DNA of 64,000 nucleotides from Prionace glauca (taxonomy: Eukaryota; Chordata; Chondrichthyes; Carcharhiniformes; Carcharhinidae). How positions within the stretch are numbered: position 1 is the stretch's first letter; each line of letters starts with the position of its first letter. The notes under the pieces are model-generated. The model made no database searches. It was not told the DNA's origin and was given only the letters and a program-made list of their open reading frames with translations. This document shows, piece by piece, positions 1-10,299 of the stretch. The position numbers and the translations under genes were made by a program. Location of the stretch: contig CM075760.1 of the NCBI GenBank assembly GCA_037974335.1, positions 25,951,197 to 26,015,196 on the forward strand, written 5' to 3'.

Positions 1-1
1 T

Positions 2-718
2 GATTACCCATCCCAGCTGGAGATTCATCAGCGCAGTCACACTGGGGAGAGACCATTCACCTGCTCCCAGTGTGGGAAGGGATTCACTCAGTCAAACAGC
101 TTACATGTTCACCAGAGAACTCACACTGAGGAGAGACCATTTACCTGCCCCCAATGTGGGAAGGGATTCACTACCTTATCCCATCTGCAGAAACATCAGC
201 GAATTCACACTGGGGAGAGGCCATTCACCTGCTCTGTGTGTGGGAAGGGATTCACTCAGTCTTCTAACCTCGCGTTACACCAGCGAATTCACACTGGCGA
301 GAGGCCATTCACTTGCTCTCAGTGTGGGAAGAGATTTGCTCAGTCAGCTACCCTCTTCACACACCAGCAGATTCACACTGATGAGAGACCTTTTAAATGT
401 CCAGACTGTGGAAAATGCTTTAAAAATTCTGTAAATCTGCACTATCATCAACGTGTTCACACTAATGAGAAACCATTCAGGTGCTCTCACTGTGGGACTG
501 GGTTCAAGCAATCATCACAACTGACTGTACACCAGCGCACTCACACTGGGGAGAGACCGTTCACCTGTTCCCAGTGTGGGAATGGATTTGCTCACTCATC
601 CACTCTGCTGACACACCAGCGAATTCACACTGGGGAGAAACCGTTCATTTGTTCCAAGTGTGGAAAGGGATTCAATCAGTCATCCAATCTGCTGAGACAC
701 CAGCGAGTTCACAAGTAA
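2..718 (+). CDS. C2H2 zinc-finger protein, 3' part (8 fingers plus a partial one)
   Basis: A frame open from base 2 to the TAA at 716-718 encodes the C-terminal part of a poly-zinc-finger protein, probably a nuclear DNA-binding transcription regulator. The fingers follow C-x2-C-x12-H-x3-H and are joined by TGERPF-type linkers. A partial finger at the left edge is followed by eight complete ones, the last ending LLRHQRVHK-stop. Finger helices differ (for example [21 protein letters not shown]), so DNA specificity differs from the paralogues downstream. No KRAB, SCAN or BTB domain is in view; the N-terminus lies off the left edge. All zinc ligands in the eight fingers are present and there is no frameshift, so this copy looks functional. 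Which of the many vertebrate C2H2 genes it matches cannot be said. Confidence 0.93.
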   Translation, partial: DYPSQLEIHQRSHTGERPFTCSQCGKGFTQSNSLHVHQRTHTEERPFTCPQCGKGFTTLSHLQKHQRIHTGERPFTCSVCGKGFTQSSNLALHQRIHTGERPFTCSQCGKRFAQSATLFTHQQIHTDERPFKCPDCGKCFKNSVNLHYHQRVHTNEKPFRCSHCGTGFKQSSQLTVHQRTHTGERPFTCSQCGNGFAHSSTLLTHQRIHTGEKPFICSKCGKGFNQSSNLLRHQRVHK

Positions 719-949
719 CTGTTGTGATTGGATTTTGCTGTTTTCATGTTCAGACTGTTGAACCTTTGGGTCTGTTTCTGCTGAATTGAAAAGTGACTCC
801 AGCACTGTTATAGGTGTTGTTATAATTGGTCTTAAAGGGGAGGATATAGGGTCAGGAAACTTGCACAGAACATCAGATCAGGACTGGATGGAATTGCACA
901 ATGTATTATAACCTGAACAGCAAAAAATTTTGAACGTGGAAGAAAATAG
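719..949 (+). other. Zinc-finger gene 3' UTR start
   Basis: Non-coding sequence after the stop. Its beginning resembles the sequence after the stop in the paralogues near 20.1 and 29.0 kb. The likely continuation, with a polyadenylation signal AATAAA at 3502-3507 in the context GTCAAATAAA, lies beyond 2.5 kb of LINE and SINE insertions. Confidence 0.45.
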
Positions 950-1740
950 CACCGTTTTGATTATCTAAAAGTCACAAGATCTGGGGAAGATTCCAGTAGA
1001 TTGTAAAATAGCAAATGTAACTCCTTTATTTAAGAAAGGAAAGAGGCAAAAAAGAAACTAAAGGCCTCTTAATCTAAAATCTGATGCAGGGAAAATATTA
1101 AAGCTTTATTAAAGATATGAGGATGAGAACAATTCAGACAATAAGACAGAATCAGCACAGTTTTAGAAAGGAAAATCATATTCAACCTACTTACTGGAGT
1201 TCTTTGAAGGAGTCACATATGCTTTGGATAAAGGTGGTTAGTTGGCTGGGTGGCTGGTTTGTGATGCACAGCGAAACAAATAGCACAGGTTCAATTGTCG
1301 TGCCAACCAAGGTTATTCATGAAGGTGCTGTCTCCTCAATTTTGCCCCTCACCTGAGGTGTGGTGATCTAAAATAATGAAAGGTATGGATAAAGTAGACG
1401 TGGAGCAGATGCATCCTCTTCTGGGGCATTCTAGGATGAGCAGTCTAGTCTTAGGATAAGGGGTAGCAAATCTAAAACAGAGTTGAAGAGAAACTGCTTC
1501 TCCCAAAGGGTTGTGAATCTGTGGAATTCACATTGCAGTGGATGCTGGGACAGTGAGAAAATTTAAGGAGGAGTTAAACAGATTTTTAATTGGTAATGAG
1601 TTGAAGTGTTTTGGGGAGAAGGCAGGAAAATAGGGATGAGGAGCATTTCAGCCGTGACCGAATGATGGAATAGACTCAATTGGCCGAATGGTCTAATTCT
1701 GCTCCTATATCTTATGAATTTATGATCCTCAGGTTAAGTG
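950..1740 (+). mobile_element. Old CR1-type LINE remnant
   Basis: A decayed non-LTR retrotransposon. Around 1000-1040 the residues resemble the NV.PLF(K)KG segment of CR1 reverse transcriptase. At 1490-1560 the sequence matches the CR1 C-terminal stretch (FFSQRVVNLWNS-like). It ends at 1650-1740 with the typical CR1 3' tail (GGCCGAATGG, TCTTATGAATTTATGA). It has many stops and frameshifts and no coding capacity. Confidence 0.75.
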
Positions 1741-1769
1741 ACCATCAGTCAGCTCTCCCTCTCAGTGAG

Positions 1770-2395
1770 ACATCTGGGAGATGGTGACTTTATATATTGG
1801 TAAATGGAGCAGAAAAGGTGAATGTACTGTACTTAGATTTCCAAAATGCATTTGATAAGCTGCCAGGTCAAAGCTTAATACGGAAAATAGAATCTCACAG
1901 TGTAGAGGGGTAACATGACATGGAAAGAAGATTGGCTAGCTAACAGGAAACAGAGTTGGTACACATGGATCTTTATCTGGTTGGCAGAATGTGACAAGTG
2001 ATGTGCCAAAGCGATCAGACCTGGGACCCCGACTTTTAACAATTTATATAAATGACTTGGATGCAAGCATGGTCGCTAAATTTGCTGAGGGAGAAAATAA
2101 GTTGTGAAGAGGATGTAAGGAATGTAGATAGGTTCAGCTAATGGGCAAAGATTTGGCAAATTGAGTATAAGATGGGCAAATGTGGAATTATCAATTTTGG
2201 CTGGAATTCCTGCCAAATTTAAAAAAAACATTAAATAGTGAGAGATTGCAGAACTCTGAGATTCAGAGGGATCTGGGTGTCCTAAAGCATGAATCACAAA
2301 AGACTGGAATGCAAGTACAACAAGTAATCAGGAAAGTTAATAGAATGTTGTTGTTTATTCTGAGGAAATTGGTTACAAAAGAAGTGAGCTTACGT
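1770..2395 (+). mobile_element. CR1 LINE remnant, 5' piece
   Basis: Decayed CR1 reverse-transcriptase sequence. A D-F-x-N/K-A-F-D-K-L-like stretch lies near 1840-1860, and an EIQRDLGVLKHESQKTGMQVQQVIRKVNRM-like stretch near 2255-2345 is partly open. The element resumes at about 2865 after foreign sequence, so it was split by later insertions. Confidence 0.75.
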
Positions 2396-2529
2396 TTCAG
2401 TCATGACTTTATTCCACAGGTGGAGGTCCACCTCGTGTCAAACGAGGGGCATTCACACGGCGGGTCATGCCTGGGCTGCTCTTGGAAGTTCCAGGAGTGG
2501 CCTAGAACTTCGTGTCGGTGTGTGTGCTT

Positions 2530-2865
2530 GATCCTGGACCGGTAGATGGGCGCCGCAACAGCTCAGTGACTAGCACTGCTGGCTGTGCAGGCACATGGAT
2601 TTGGGCCTGTGTCTGTGGGAGTTTGCGCATTCTCCCTCTAGTTGCGTGGGTTTCCTCCGGGCGCTCGGGTTTCCTCCCACACCCCAAAAATGTGCTCTCA
2701 GGCTAATCGGTTTTTACCAAATTGACACTATTTCTTCCCTGAATCTGACTGAGTAGGGTTCCATTCATAGATATGCAGGGTAGAATAGGTGCAGGGTGAT
2801 GTGGCGGCGCGGGCTCGTTGGGCCGAAGGGCCTGTTTCCCGTGCTGGATTGTTCTTTGTTCATAC
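2530..2865 (+). mobile_element. tRNA-derived SINE inserted in a CR1
   Basis: The head resembles a tRNA-derived promoter region (GCTCAGTGACTAGCACTGCT). A middle section follows with GTGGGTTTCCTCCGGGCGCT. The tail (TTGGGCCGAAGGGCCTGTTT) is nearly the same as the 3' end of the CR1 copies at 3.7-5.1 kb and 20.6 kb, which points to mobilisation by that LINE. It interrupts the CR1 whose parts lie at 1770-2395 and 2866-3425. The 135 bases just before it (2396-2529) are not recognised. Confidence 0.7.
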
Positions 2866-3425
2866 AGGACACTGGTGACACCACATCTGGAGTGTTATTA
2901 AAGTACTGAACCCCTTCTTTAAGGAAAATGTAAACGCATTGGAAGCAGTTCAGAGAATGCCTACCAGATTAATACAATAAAATTGGCAGGTTGTCTTATG
3001 AGGAAAGATTGGAGTGTCTGGGCTTGTGTCCACCGGAGTTCAAAAGAGTAAGAGGGACTTTGATTAAAGCCTTTTAAATTTGAGGGTTATTGACTGGGTT
3101 GATGTGGAAAGGATGTTTTCATTCTTGTGGGAGAATCTTGAATAAGGAGACACTGTTTAAAAATGTGTTGCTCATTTAAGACAGAGATGGGGAGAAATGT
3201 TTTCTTTCAGAGGATCATGGATCTTTGGAACTCTCTTCCTCAAAAGGCAGAGGAACCAGAATCTTGGAATATTTTTAAGACAGAGCAAAATGATCTCCTA
3301 ACTAACAAGGAGATGGAAGATTATTGGTGAGGGTAGTGGGCAGGAATGTGGGGTTGAGGTCATCCCCAGTGGCAGAATAGGCTCGAGGGGTTGAGTGGCC
3401 TCTTTCTGTTCCTAATTATTATGTT
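2866..3425 (+). mobile_element. CR1 LINE remnant, 3' piece
   Basis: Continuation of the decayed CR1 from 1770. The C-terminal reverse-transcriptase region (LVTPHLEC-like near 2870, RRFTRL-like near 2945, FF.FRGSWIFGTLFLK-like near 3200) is followed by a 3' tail ending in GTTCCTAATTATTATG. Confidence 0.75.
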
Positions 3426-3554
3426 TGAATGGGTCTGTTTCTATTGCTGTTAATAAACAACAGTCCATTTATATGTCTGTTAATATTGTTAATAATAGTC
3501 AAATAAATTGGCTTTGTGTTAAACACACGGTGCTATGCCTTTTCAACATCTCTT
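3426..3554 (+). other. Probable distal 3' UTR of the first zinc-finger gene
   Basis: An AT-rich stretch with AGTCAAATAAATTGGCTTTG; the AATAAA is at 3502-3507. The same GTCAAATAAA context follows the zinc-finger stops at 20238 and 29113. I infer that it once lay directly after the 3' UTR at 719-949. Confidence 0.4.
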
Positions 3555-3697
3555 ACACGGACTAGTCCAAAGATATGTGTGTTAGGTTGATTGACCATGG
3601 TAAAATTGACCCTAGTGTCTGTGGGAATAGGAAGGTTATTAAGTAAGGTTACAGGAATAGGGTCTGGGTGGGATTGTGGTCGGTGTAGACTGGATGA
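3555..3697 (+). mobile_element. SINE fragment, middle and tail
   Basis: Matches the second half of a common shark SINE: AGTCCAAAGATATGTG, then GATTGACCATGGTAAAATTG, then GGTCTGGGTGGGATTGTGGT. The tRNA-like head is missing. It abuts the next CR1 directly. Confidence 0.6.
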
Positions 3698-3698
3698 G

Positions 3699-5147
3699 AT
3701 GAGCAAATGTTGTCCCATTGTTTAAGAAGGGGAGAAGAGACTTCCCTGGGAATTATAGACCGGTGAGTCTTACTTCTGTGGTGGGTAAGGTTTTGGAAAG
3801 GATTATTAGAGACAGGATTTATAGTTATTTGGAGAGTAATGAGTTGATTAGAGACAGTCAGCATGGTTTTGTAGCGGGTAGGTCGTGCCTTACTAACCTT
3901 ATCGAGTTCTTTGGGAAAGTGACCAAAGAGGTGGATAGGGGTAAGGCAGTTGATGTGGTGTATATGGATTTTAGCAAGGCGTTTGATAAGGTTCACCATG
4001 GTAGGCTTCTGCAGAAAATGCAGATGTATGGGATTGGGGGTGATCTAGGTAATTGGATCAGGAATTGGCTAGCAGATAGGAGACAGAGGGTGGTGGTTGA
4101 TGGTAAATATTCGTCATGGAGTTCGGTTACGAGTGGTGTGCCTCAGGGATCTGTTTTGGGGCCACTGCTGTTTGTAATTTTTATTAATGATCTGGATGAG
4201 GGTATAGTTGGATGGATTGGTAAGTTTGCTGATGACACCAAAGTCGGAGGTGTGGTAGATTGTGAGGAAGGGTGTCATAGTTTGCAGGGTGACTTAGAAA
4301 GGTTGCAGAGCTGGGCTGCGAAGTGGTGGATGGAGTTTAATGTGGAGAAGTGTGAGGTAATTCATTTTGGTAGGAATAACAAATGTGTTGAGTATAGGGC
4401 TAACGGGAGGACTTTGAATAGTGTGGAGGAGCAGAGGGATCTAGGTGTATGTGTACATAGATCCCTGAAAGTTGGGAATCAAGTAGATAAGGTTGTTAAG
4501 AAGGCATACGGTGTCTTGGCGTTTATTGGTAGGGGGATTGAATTTAGGAGTCGCAGCGTCATGATGCAACTGTACACAACTCTGGTGCGGCCGCACTTGG
4601 AGTTTTGTGTGCAGTTCTGGTCCCCACATTACAGGAAGGATGTGGAGGCTTTGGAGAGGGTGCAGAGGAGGTTTACCAGGATGTTGTCTGGTATGGAGGG
4701 GAGATCCTATGAGGAGAGACTGAGAGATTTGGGGTTGTTTTCGCTGGAAAGAAGGCGGCTAAGAGGGGACCTTATTGAAACATATAAGATTATTAGAGGT
4801 TTAGACAGGGTAGATAGTGATAGCCTTTTTCCTAGGATGGAGAAAGCTAGCACGAGGGGGCACGACTTTACATTAAGGGGGGGGGTAGTTATAGGACTGA
4901 TACATTAAGGACTTTACATTAAGGGGGGGGTAGTTATAGGTTCTTTACCCAGAGGGTGGTGAGGGACTGGAATGCCCTGCCAGCTGCAGTTGTAAATGCG
5001 CCTAGTTTGGGGGCGTTTAAGAGATCTGTGGATAGGTTTATGGACGAAAAGGGATTGGTTTAGGCTAGTGGGTCATTGTTTTGTAACCGGTCAGCGCAAC
5101 ACCATGGGCCGAAGGGCCCGTTCTGCGCTGTAATGTTCTATGTTCTA
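3699..5147 (+). mobile_element. CR1-type LINE, 5'-truncated, reverse transcriptase mostly open
   Basis: A non-LTR retrotransposon copy. The frame opens with NVVPLFKKG and runs about 396 residues to 4908. It contains the RT block with VYMDFSKAFDKV (about residue 85), the palm motif [14 protein letters not shown], the catalytic FADDTK (about residue 160), and the CR1 C-terminal domain (VQRRFTRML, GLFSLERRRLRGDLIETYK). A 46-bp tandem repeat at 4865-4956 (ACTTTACATTAAG with a G run) breaks the last part; without it the frame would continue through the RDWNALP stretch. The endonuclease and first ORF are missing, the usual result of incomplete reverse transcription. The 3' end carries GGGCCGAAGGGCCCG and the short tandem ATGTTCTATGTTCT. 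Confidence 0.93.
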
Positions 5148-5800
5148 CCTCCATCCTGTCAAGGCCCCACAGGTTCAAGTTGCCACTTAGTTCCAGCAGA
5201 TAGAATGCTTAGCCTGTCCAACTTTTCCTCATAACACAGCTTGTCCATTTCAGATATTGGTCTGGTAAACCTTTCCTGAAATGTCTCCAGCATACTTACA
5301 CCCTTCCTTAATCAAGGAGATAAATACTGTACACAGTCCTCAGATGTGGTCTCACTAGTGATCTGTACAACTGAAGCAGAACCTCCCTAATTCTGTATTT
5401 AATTCCCTTCACAATGAATGATAACATTCCCTTATCCCAATTACTTGCTGTACCTGCATATTAGCCTTTTGTGATTTATGTAATAAAACACCCAGAATGC
5501 CTCGGAATCTCTCATCGTTCAGACAAAATGCTTATTTTTCATTCTTCCTGCCGAAATGGTCAATTTCCCATTTGCCCACATTCTATCCAATTACCCGATA
5601 TTTGCCCACTCACTTAACCTTTCTGTCTTTTTGAACCCGCCCCCGTATATCCTTGTTACAACTTACTTTCTCACCTATCTTTGTGTCATCAGCAAATTTG
5701 CCAACCATCTCTTCATCCAGTTATTTCTATAAATTTTTGATTCCTTGCCACAAATTTGATTCTCTGTCCACTATTTGGTTTTAAATGTTTTCCCCAGTGC
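5148..5800 (-). mobile_element. Old CR1-type LINE remnant
   Basis: Reverse complement of the CR1 RT C-terminal half, heavily decayed. Recognisable pieces include the complement of FADDTKI near 5685-5700 and of the RDLGV and CVQF(W)SP regions between 5300 and 5500. Confidence 0.7.
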
Positions 5801-5954
5801 TGGTGTCAGTGCCCCATGAACCAGAATCCACCTCCCACACCAATCTTTGAGTCACTCATTCAACTCTCTGATCTGATTTGTCCTAAGTCATTTAGGAAGT
5901 GGTTCAGGTAATAATCCAGATTATGAACTTTGAGATCCTGCTTCTTAATTTGGT
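5801..5954. other. No gene seen
   Basis: Linker between LINE fragments. No finger, exon or repeat I recognise. Confidence 0.4.
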
Positions 5955-6535
5955 ACTTAGATCCTCATACTAGCCATGCAAAACCTCCTTCTTTGTCCTG
6001 CCTATGTCACTGGTAGCTACATGGACCACAATGACTAGGTCCTCCCCCTGTGCAGCTGCTTTTGAGCTGTAGATCCGGTACAATACTGTAAGTTCCTCTT
6101 CAGCCCTGAGCAGATGTCCTGAACCCTGGTGCAAGGCAAGTAACACAGCCACCTAGATTCATGTTCTTTGCTGCACAGAACAGTGTGAATCCCTCTGACT
6201 AAACCATCCCATATTATCCCTATATTTCTTTTCTCTCCTCCAACTTGAATGGCTTCCAGGACCATGGTGCCAAGGTCAGTTTGCTCACCCACTCTGCAGC
6301 CCAAACAAGCTGAAGAAATCTCAAACCAGTTGGAGAATTGAGAAGGCTAAGACTCTTGCCCTCTGAATCCCCTTACCTGCCTCACTCACAGTCAATCCCC
6401 TGTCCCTGACCAGTGAACAAATTAGCAGTCTCTGTCCCAAGAGGTGTGACTGTCTACTGGAACAAAAAATCCAGGTAATTTTCCCCCTCCCTGATGCATT
6501 GTAGTATCGGCAGTTGAGCCTCCAGCTCATAGACT
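5955..6535 (-). mobile_element. CR1 first-ORF remnant: coiled coil plus SGNH/GDSL esterase-like domain
   Basis: Read on the minus strand, several frames together recall the first ORF of CR1 elements. Near 6530-6480 is a coiled-coil piece (LEAQLPILQCIREGE in one frame). At 6170-6080 is KEHESRWLCYLP followed by RVQDICSGLKRNL. At 6050-5975 is VIVVHVATSDIGRTKKEVL, the counterpart of the esterase block with HVGTND(I/T). CR1 first ORFs are known to carry an esterase domain of this class. It is broken by several frame changes. It differs from the other CR1 copies here, which preserve only the second ORF. Confidence 0.65.
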
Positions 6536-6589
6536 GAATCGAAGCTGCTCAAACTTCTAACACTTACGGCAGACTCAGTATATATTTCA

Positions 6590-7215
6590 GAGAAAGTGGT
6601 GCTGGAAGTCTGAAAGCGCATCAATATAGATAAGTCCCCAGGACCTGATGAAATGTATTCCAGGACACAATGGGAGGCTAGGAATACTATGTACAGTCCT
6701 GGTCACCCTATTATAGAAAGGAAATTATTAAGCTAGAAAGAGTGCAGAAGAGATTTACTAGGATACTACCAGGTCATGATGGTTTGAGTTGTAAGGAGAG
6801 GCTGGATAGACCAGAACTTTTTTCTCTGGAGCTTAAGAGGCTGAGGGGTCATCTTAGAGAGGTCCATAAATAATGAGCAGCATAGATCAATATCTTTTCC
6901 CAAAGGTAGGAGAGCCTAAAACTAGAGGGCATAGGTTTAAGGTGAGAGGGGAAGACACAAAGGTCCAGAGGGGCAATTTTTTCACACAGAGAGTGGTGAG
7001 TGTCTGGAACAAGCTGCCAGAGGTAGTAGTAGAAGTGGGTACAATTTTGTCTTTTAAAAAATGTTTACTCAGTTACATGGGTAAGATGGGTATAGAGGGA
7101 TATGGGCCAAATGCGGGCAATTGTGACTAGCTCAGGGACTTGAGAAAAGAAAGGGCAGCATGGACAAGTTGGGCCAAAGGGTCCATTTCCTTGCTGTAAA
7201 CCTCCATGATTCTAT
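6590..7215 (+). mobile_element. CR1 LINE with internal deletion
   Basis: It begins with an RT-proximal piece (DKSPGPDEM-like at 6630-6655), then jumps straight to the C-terminal domain (ERVQKRFTRIL at 6735-6765). The largest open piece, 6873-7130, encodes SSIDQYLFPKVGEPKTRGHR followed by FFTQRVVSVWNKLPEVVVE. It ends with the CR1 tail TTGGGCCAAAGGGTCCATTT and GATTCTATGA. The RT palm is absent. Confidence 0.8.
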
Positions 7216-7607
7216 GAAAGATGGGTTTGCCTTGGATCAAACTGACACTGAGAAACTCCCAAATGTTGCAGCTGTGACACATCACCTGTCCTCCCATCTT
7301 TAATATGTACTAATAAACTATTTATTTTATCCAATGGTACATTTCATTTTTGTATTTAAGTATTTTATTAACCTTACCACCTGTTGCTATACTATTTTGA
7401 TCCTTCAGAACAGAATAAACCTTAGTCATTTAGCAGATTCTCACCAAAAATCTAGTTGCTTCTTCTCCTGTGGAAGATTAAGATCATTAAAAGCCTGAGA
7501 AAGTTAGAAAGCAAAGCAGCACCTCTTTTCTTTCCTTCCCTAACTCCCTCAATTACTCAACTCCCAGAACTCTACTTTAAGCAGCTCAAGTGATGTCGAT
7601 TCAACGC
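7216..7607. other. No gene seen; expected site of EMC4 3' exons but none found
   Basis: AT-rich unique-looking sequence. I looked on the minus strand for the C-terminal part of EMC4 (GLVYLIGNL..., CQSMGLLPTH...) and did not find it. Confidence 0.4.
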
Positions 7608-7792
7608 TGTTTCTGAGCAGTACATTCAATACATTCAATTGCTGACATGGAGATCAGGGCCTGTATGGGTCTCCAGGCCATCATGCATACCATCATGATA
7701 GGGAGGATGGAGATGGTGTTGCCAGCCATGTACATGATGAACAGATTCATGGACAGCTGTTTCAGTGGGCCCAAGGCGATGTCCCAGCAGCG
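7608..7792 (-). CDS. EMC4: EMC4-like exon (ER membrane protein complex subunit 4), partial
   Basis: On the minus strand the sequence after a good splice acceptor (TTTCTGTTTTCAG, AG at 7793-7794) encodes [17 protein letters not shown], then [20 protein letters not shown] and [13 protein letters not shown]. This closely matches vertebrate EMC4, a subunit of the ER membrane insertase complex, and covers its first transmembrane segment. Similarity fades after SA: the next residues [12 protein letters not shown] resemble EMC4 only weakly, a stop follows, and no clear donor site is seen, so the exon's 3' edge is uncertain. With the partner exon at 7990-8101 it forms an in-phase pair. The first and last exons were not found. 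This may be a real gene with distant exons or, more likely, a partial or decaying duplicate. Confidence 0.8.
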
Positions 7793-7989
7793 CTGAAAAC
7801 AGAAAGCAAGCAGGGTATCAGAAAAGGGAATCAATTTGGGGAGGTCACATACTGATCTTATACCCAGACCTAGATAACACAATAAGCCCCTTTATCTAAC
7901 AGGCTGCTGTGGTTCATCAAGGCACTTCACCACCACGGCAAACCAGGCATTGTCAGCCACACACCAAGGACACTTCAAATCCAACTTAC

Positions 7990-8101
7990 TTTCTCGACCA
8001 GGATCCGGTCTGTTTTTTGGACACAGATGTCAGGTAACTGTTTGTCTGAATAGGCGACTGGGCACATGGAGTCTCTGTGGCCACACTGTTGATTACGGCT
8101 C
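7990..8101 (-). CDS. EMC4: EMC4-like upstream exon, partial gene
   Basis: A 112-base exon bounded by acceptor TTTCTCACAG and donor GTAAGT. Its last part encodes [20 protein letters not shown], matching the human EMC4 stretch [19 protein letters not shown]. It joins in phase, across a 197-base intron, to [10 protein letters not shown] of the next exon. The earlier residues (RDSMCPVAY) correspond to the DSLYPVGY region with several substitutions, more divergence than expected for this conserved protein. This supports a relaxed or duplicated copy. The N-terminal exon was not recognised upstream, where a CR1 at 8.5-10.3 kb may have inserted. Confidence 0.75.
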
Positions 8102-8528
8102 CTGTGAGAAACAGAAAACACAAATTGGTCACTCTTTCAAGACCATTTTTAAAGAGAGTCTCTCTATTGAGGATACCAACATGGTGGCAATATTGCCAGC
8201 ATGAACAAAAGCTGGGGCAAATCTCAGACACACACTACCATTGTGTGTACCAAAGTACCATGGGAATGGAGGATGGCAGAAGTGGATTAGTGTCAATTGA
8301 TAATCAGGGTGCCAATCCCTTTACCCTCCATTAAGGAGCAATAGCGACAAATTACCAGATGTACCAAATTGAAAACAAACACCGTGGGACATTAAGAGAG
8401 ATCTAGTGCAGCACCCAGCCCTGGAAATGAGCAATCGTTCTGCCAACCATCATCGCAGTTGGCACCTGATCAGGTGGAGGGGCTGAAACCAAGATGGCAT
8501 CTCAGGGTCATGACCTGGGGAAACAATG
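8102..8528. other. No gene seen; intron-like sequence upstream of the EMC4 exon
   Basis: Unique-looking sequence without finger, tRNA or LINE motifs, ending at the 3' tip of the next CR1. Confidence 0.4.
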
Positions 8529-10285
8529 TCAACATAAGAACATAAGAACATAAGAAATAGGAGCAGGAGTAGGCCATCTGGCCCTTCGAGCCTGCCCCGC
8601 CATTCAATAAGATCATGGCTGATCTGTCGTGACTCAGCTCCACCTTCCCGCCCTCTCCCCATAACCCTTAATCCCTTCTCTTATCAAAAACCCATCAACC
8701 CGTTTCTTAAAAATATTTAGCGAGGCAGCCTCCACCACTTCAACGGGCAGAGAATTCCAGAGATTCACCACCCTTTGAGTGAAGAAGTTCCTCCTCAACT
8801 CTGTTCTAAACCGCCCCCCCTTTATCTTGAGGCTGTGCCCCCTAGTCCTACTGTCTTTTTTGAGCGGGAACAGTCTCTCCACCTCTATCCTATCCATCCC
8901 ATTCATCATCTTATACGTCTCAATGAGATCTCCCCTCATTCTTCTAAACTCTAACGAGTACAAGCCTAGTTTATTCAGCCTCTCCTCATAGCTCAATCCC
9001 CTCAACTCCGGTATCAGCCGAGTAAACCTCCTCTGCACTCCCTCCAGGGCCAAAATATCCTTGCGCAGGTGCGGCGCCCAAAACTGCACACAGTACTCCA
9101 GCTGCGGCCTCACCAATGCCCTATACAGCTGCAGCAAGACCTCCCTACTTTTATATTCAATCCCCTTCGCTATGAAGGCCAGCATCCCATTCGCCTTCCT
9201 GACCACCTGCTGCACCTGCAAGCTGGGTTTTTGCGACTCATGCACAAGGACCCCGAGGTCCCTCTGCACCGTCGCCTGCTGCAGTTTTTCGCCCCGTAAG
9301 TAATAGTCCTTCCTACCATTCCTCCTACCAAAGTGGACCACCTCACACTTGCCAACATTAAATTCCATTTGCCATTTCCTGGCCCATTCGCCCAGCCTAT
9401 CTAGATCCTTCTGCAGACTCTCCACACCCTCCGCACAATTTGCCTTTCCCCCAATCTTGGTGTCATCAGCAAATTTCGACACCCTGCACTTGGTTCCCTC
9501 CTCCAGATCATCTATATAAATGGTAAATAGCTGAGGCCCCAGCACCGACCCCTGGGGCACCCCACTAGTCACCAACCGCCAATCCGAATAGCATCCATTG
9601 ACCCCCACTCTCTGCCTCCTATTTGACAACCAATCCTCTATCCACGCTAACACCCTACCCCCAACTCCATGTCCCCTGACCTTCTGCAATAACCTCTTGT
9701 GAGGTACCTTGTCAAACGCCTTCTGAAAATCTAGAAAGACCACATCCACCGGCTCTCCTCCATCCACTGCCCTAGACACATCCTCATAGAACTCCAGTAA
9801 ATTTGTCAGACACGACTTCCCTTTAATGAAACCGTGTTGCGTCCGCCCTATCAAGCAATTCCCCTCAAGATGCCTCGCTATTTCCTCCTTAATGACGGTT
9901 TCTAACATTTTACCTACCACAGACGTTAAACTAACCGGCCTATAATTCCCCGCCTTTTGCCTGGCACCCTTCTTAAACAACGGCGTAACATTAGCCGTTT
10001 TCCAATCTTCCGGCACTTCCCCGGAATCCAGCGACGTCTGGAAAATAACCACCAAGGCATCCACTATCACCTCCGCCATTTCTTTCAGAACCCTCGGATG
10101 CATTCCATCCGGTCCTGGGGACTTGTCCACAATCAGCCCCTCCAGTCTGTCGAGCACCACCTCTCTAGTAACAGTAATGTCATTAAGACCCTCCATTCCT
10201 ACCACCTTTCCATCGCTAACACCCGGCAAATTATTCACGTCCTCCTCCGTGAAGACAGAAACAAAGAAGTTATTCAAGACCTTAG
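8529..10285 (-). mobile_element. CR1-type LINE with a long open reverse transcriptase (551 codons)
   Basis: The best-preserved LINE in the window. On the minus strand an uninterrupted frame (10289 to 8634) starts MAKVLNNFFVSVFTEEDV, the linker between endonuclease and RT. It continues with [27 protein letters not shown] (about residue 185), [15 protein letters not shown], catalytic FADDTK (about residue 275), and the CR1 C-terminal domain VQRRFTRLIPELRG with FFTQRVVNLWNSLP, ending before GERAGRWS-stop. The endonuclease and first ORF are missing, so it is 5'-truncated and cannot act alone. The 3' tip has the short tandem CATAAGAACATAAGAA (complement of TTCTTATG repeats). The intact frame suggests recent insertion. 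Confidence 0.95.
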
Positions 10286-10299
10286 CCATATCTGAGTGG

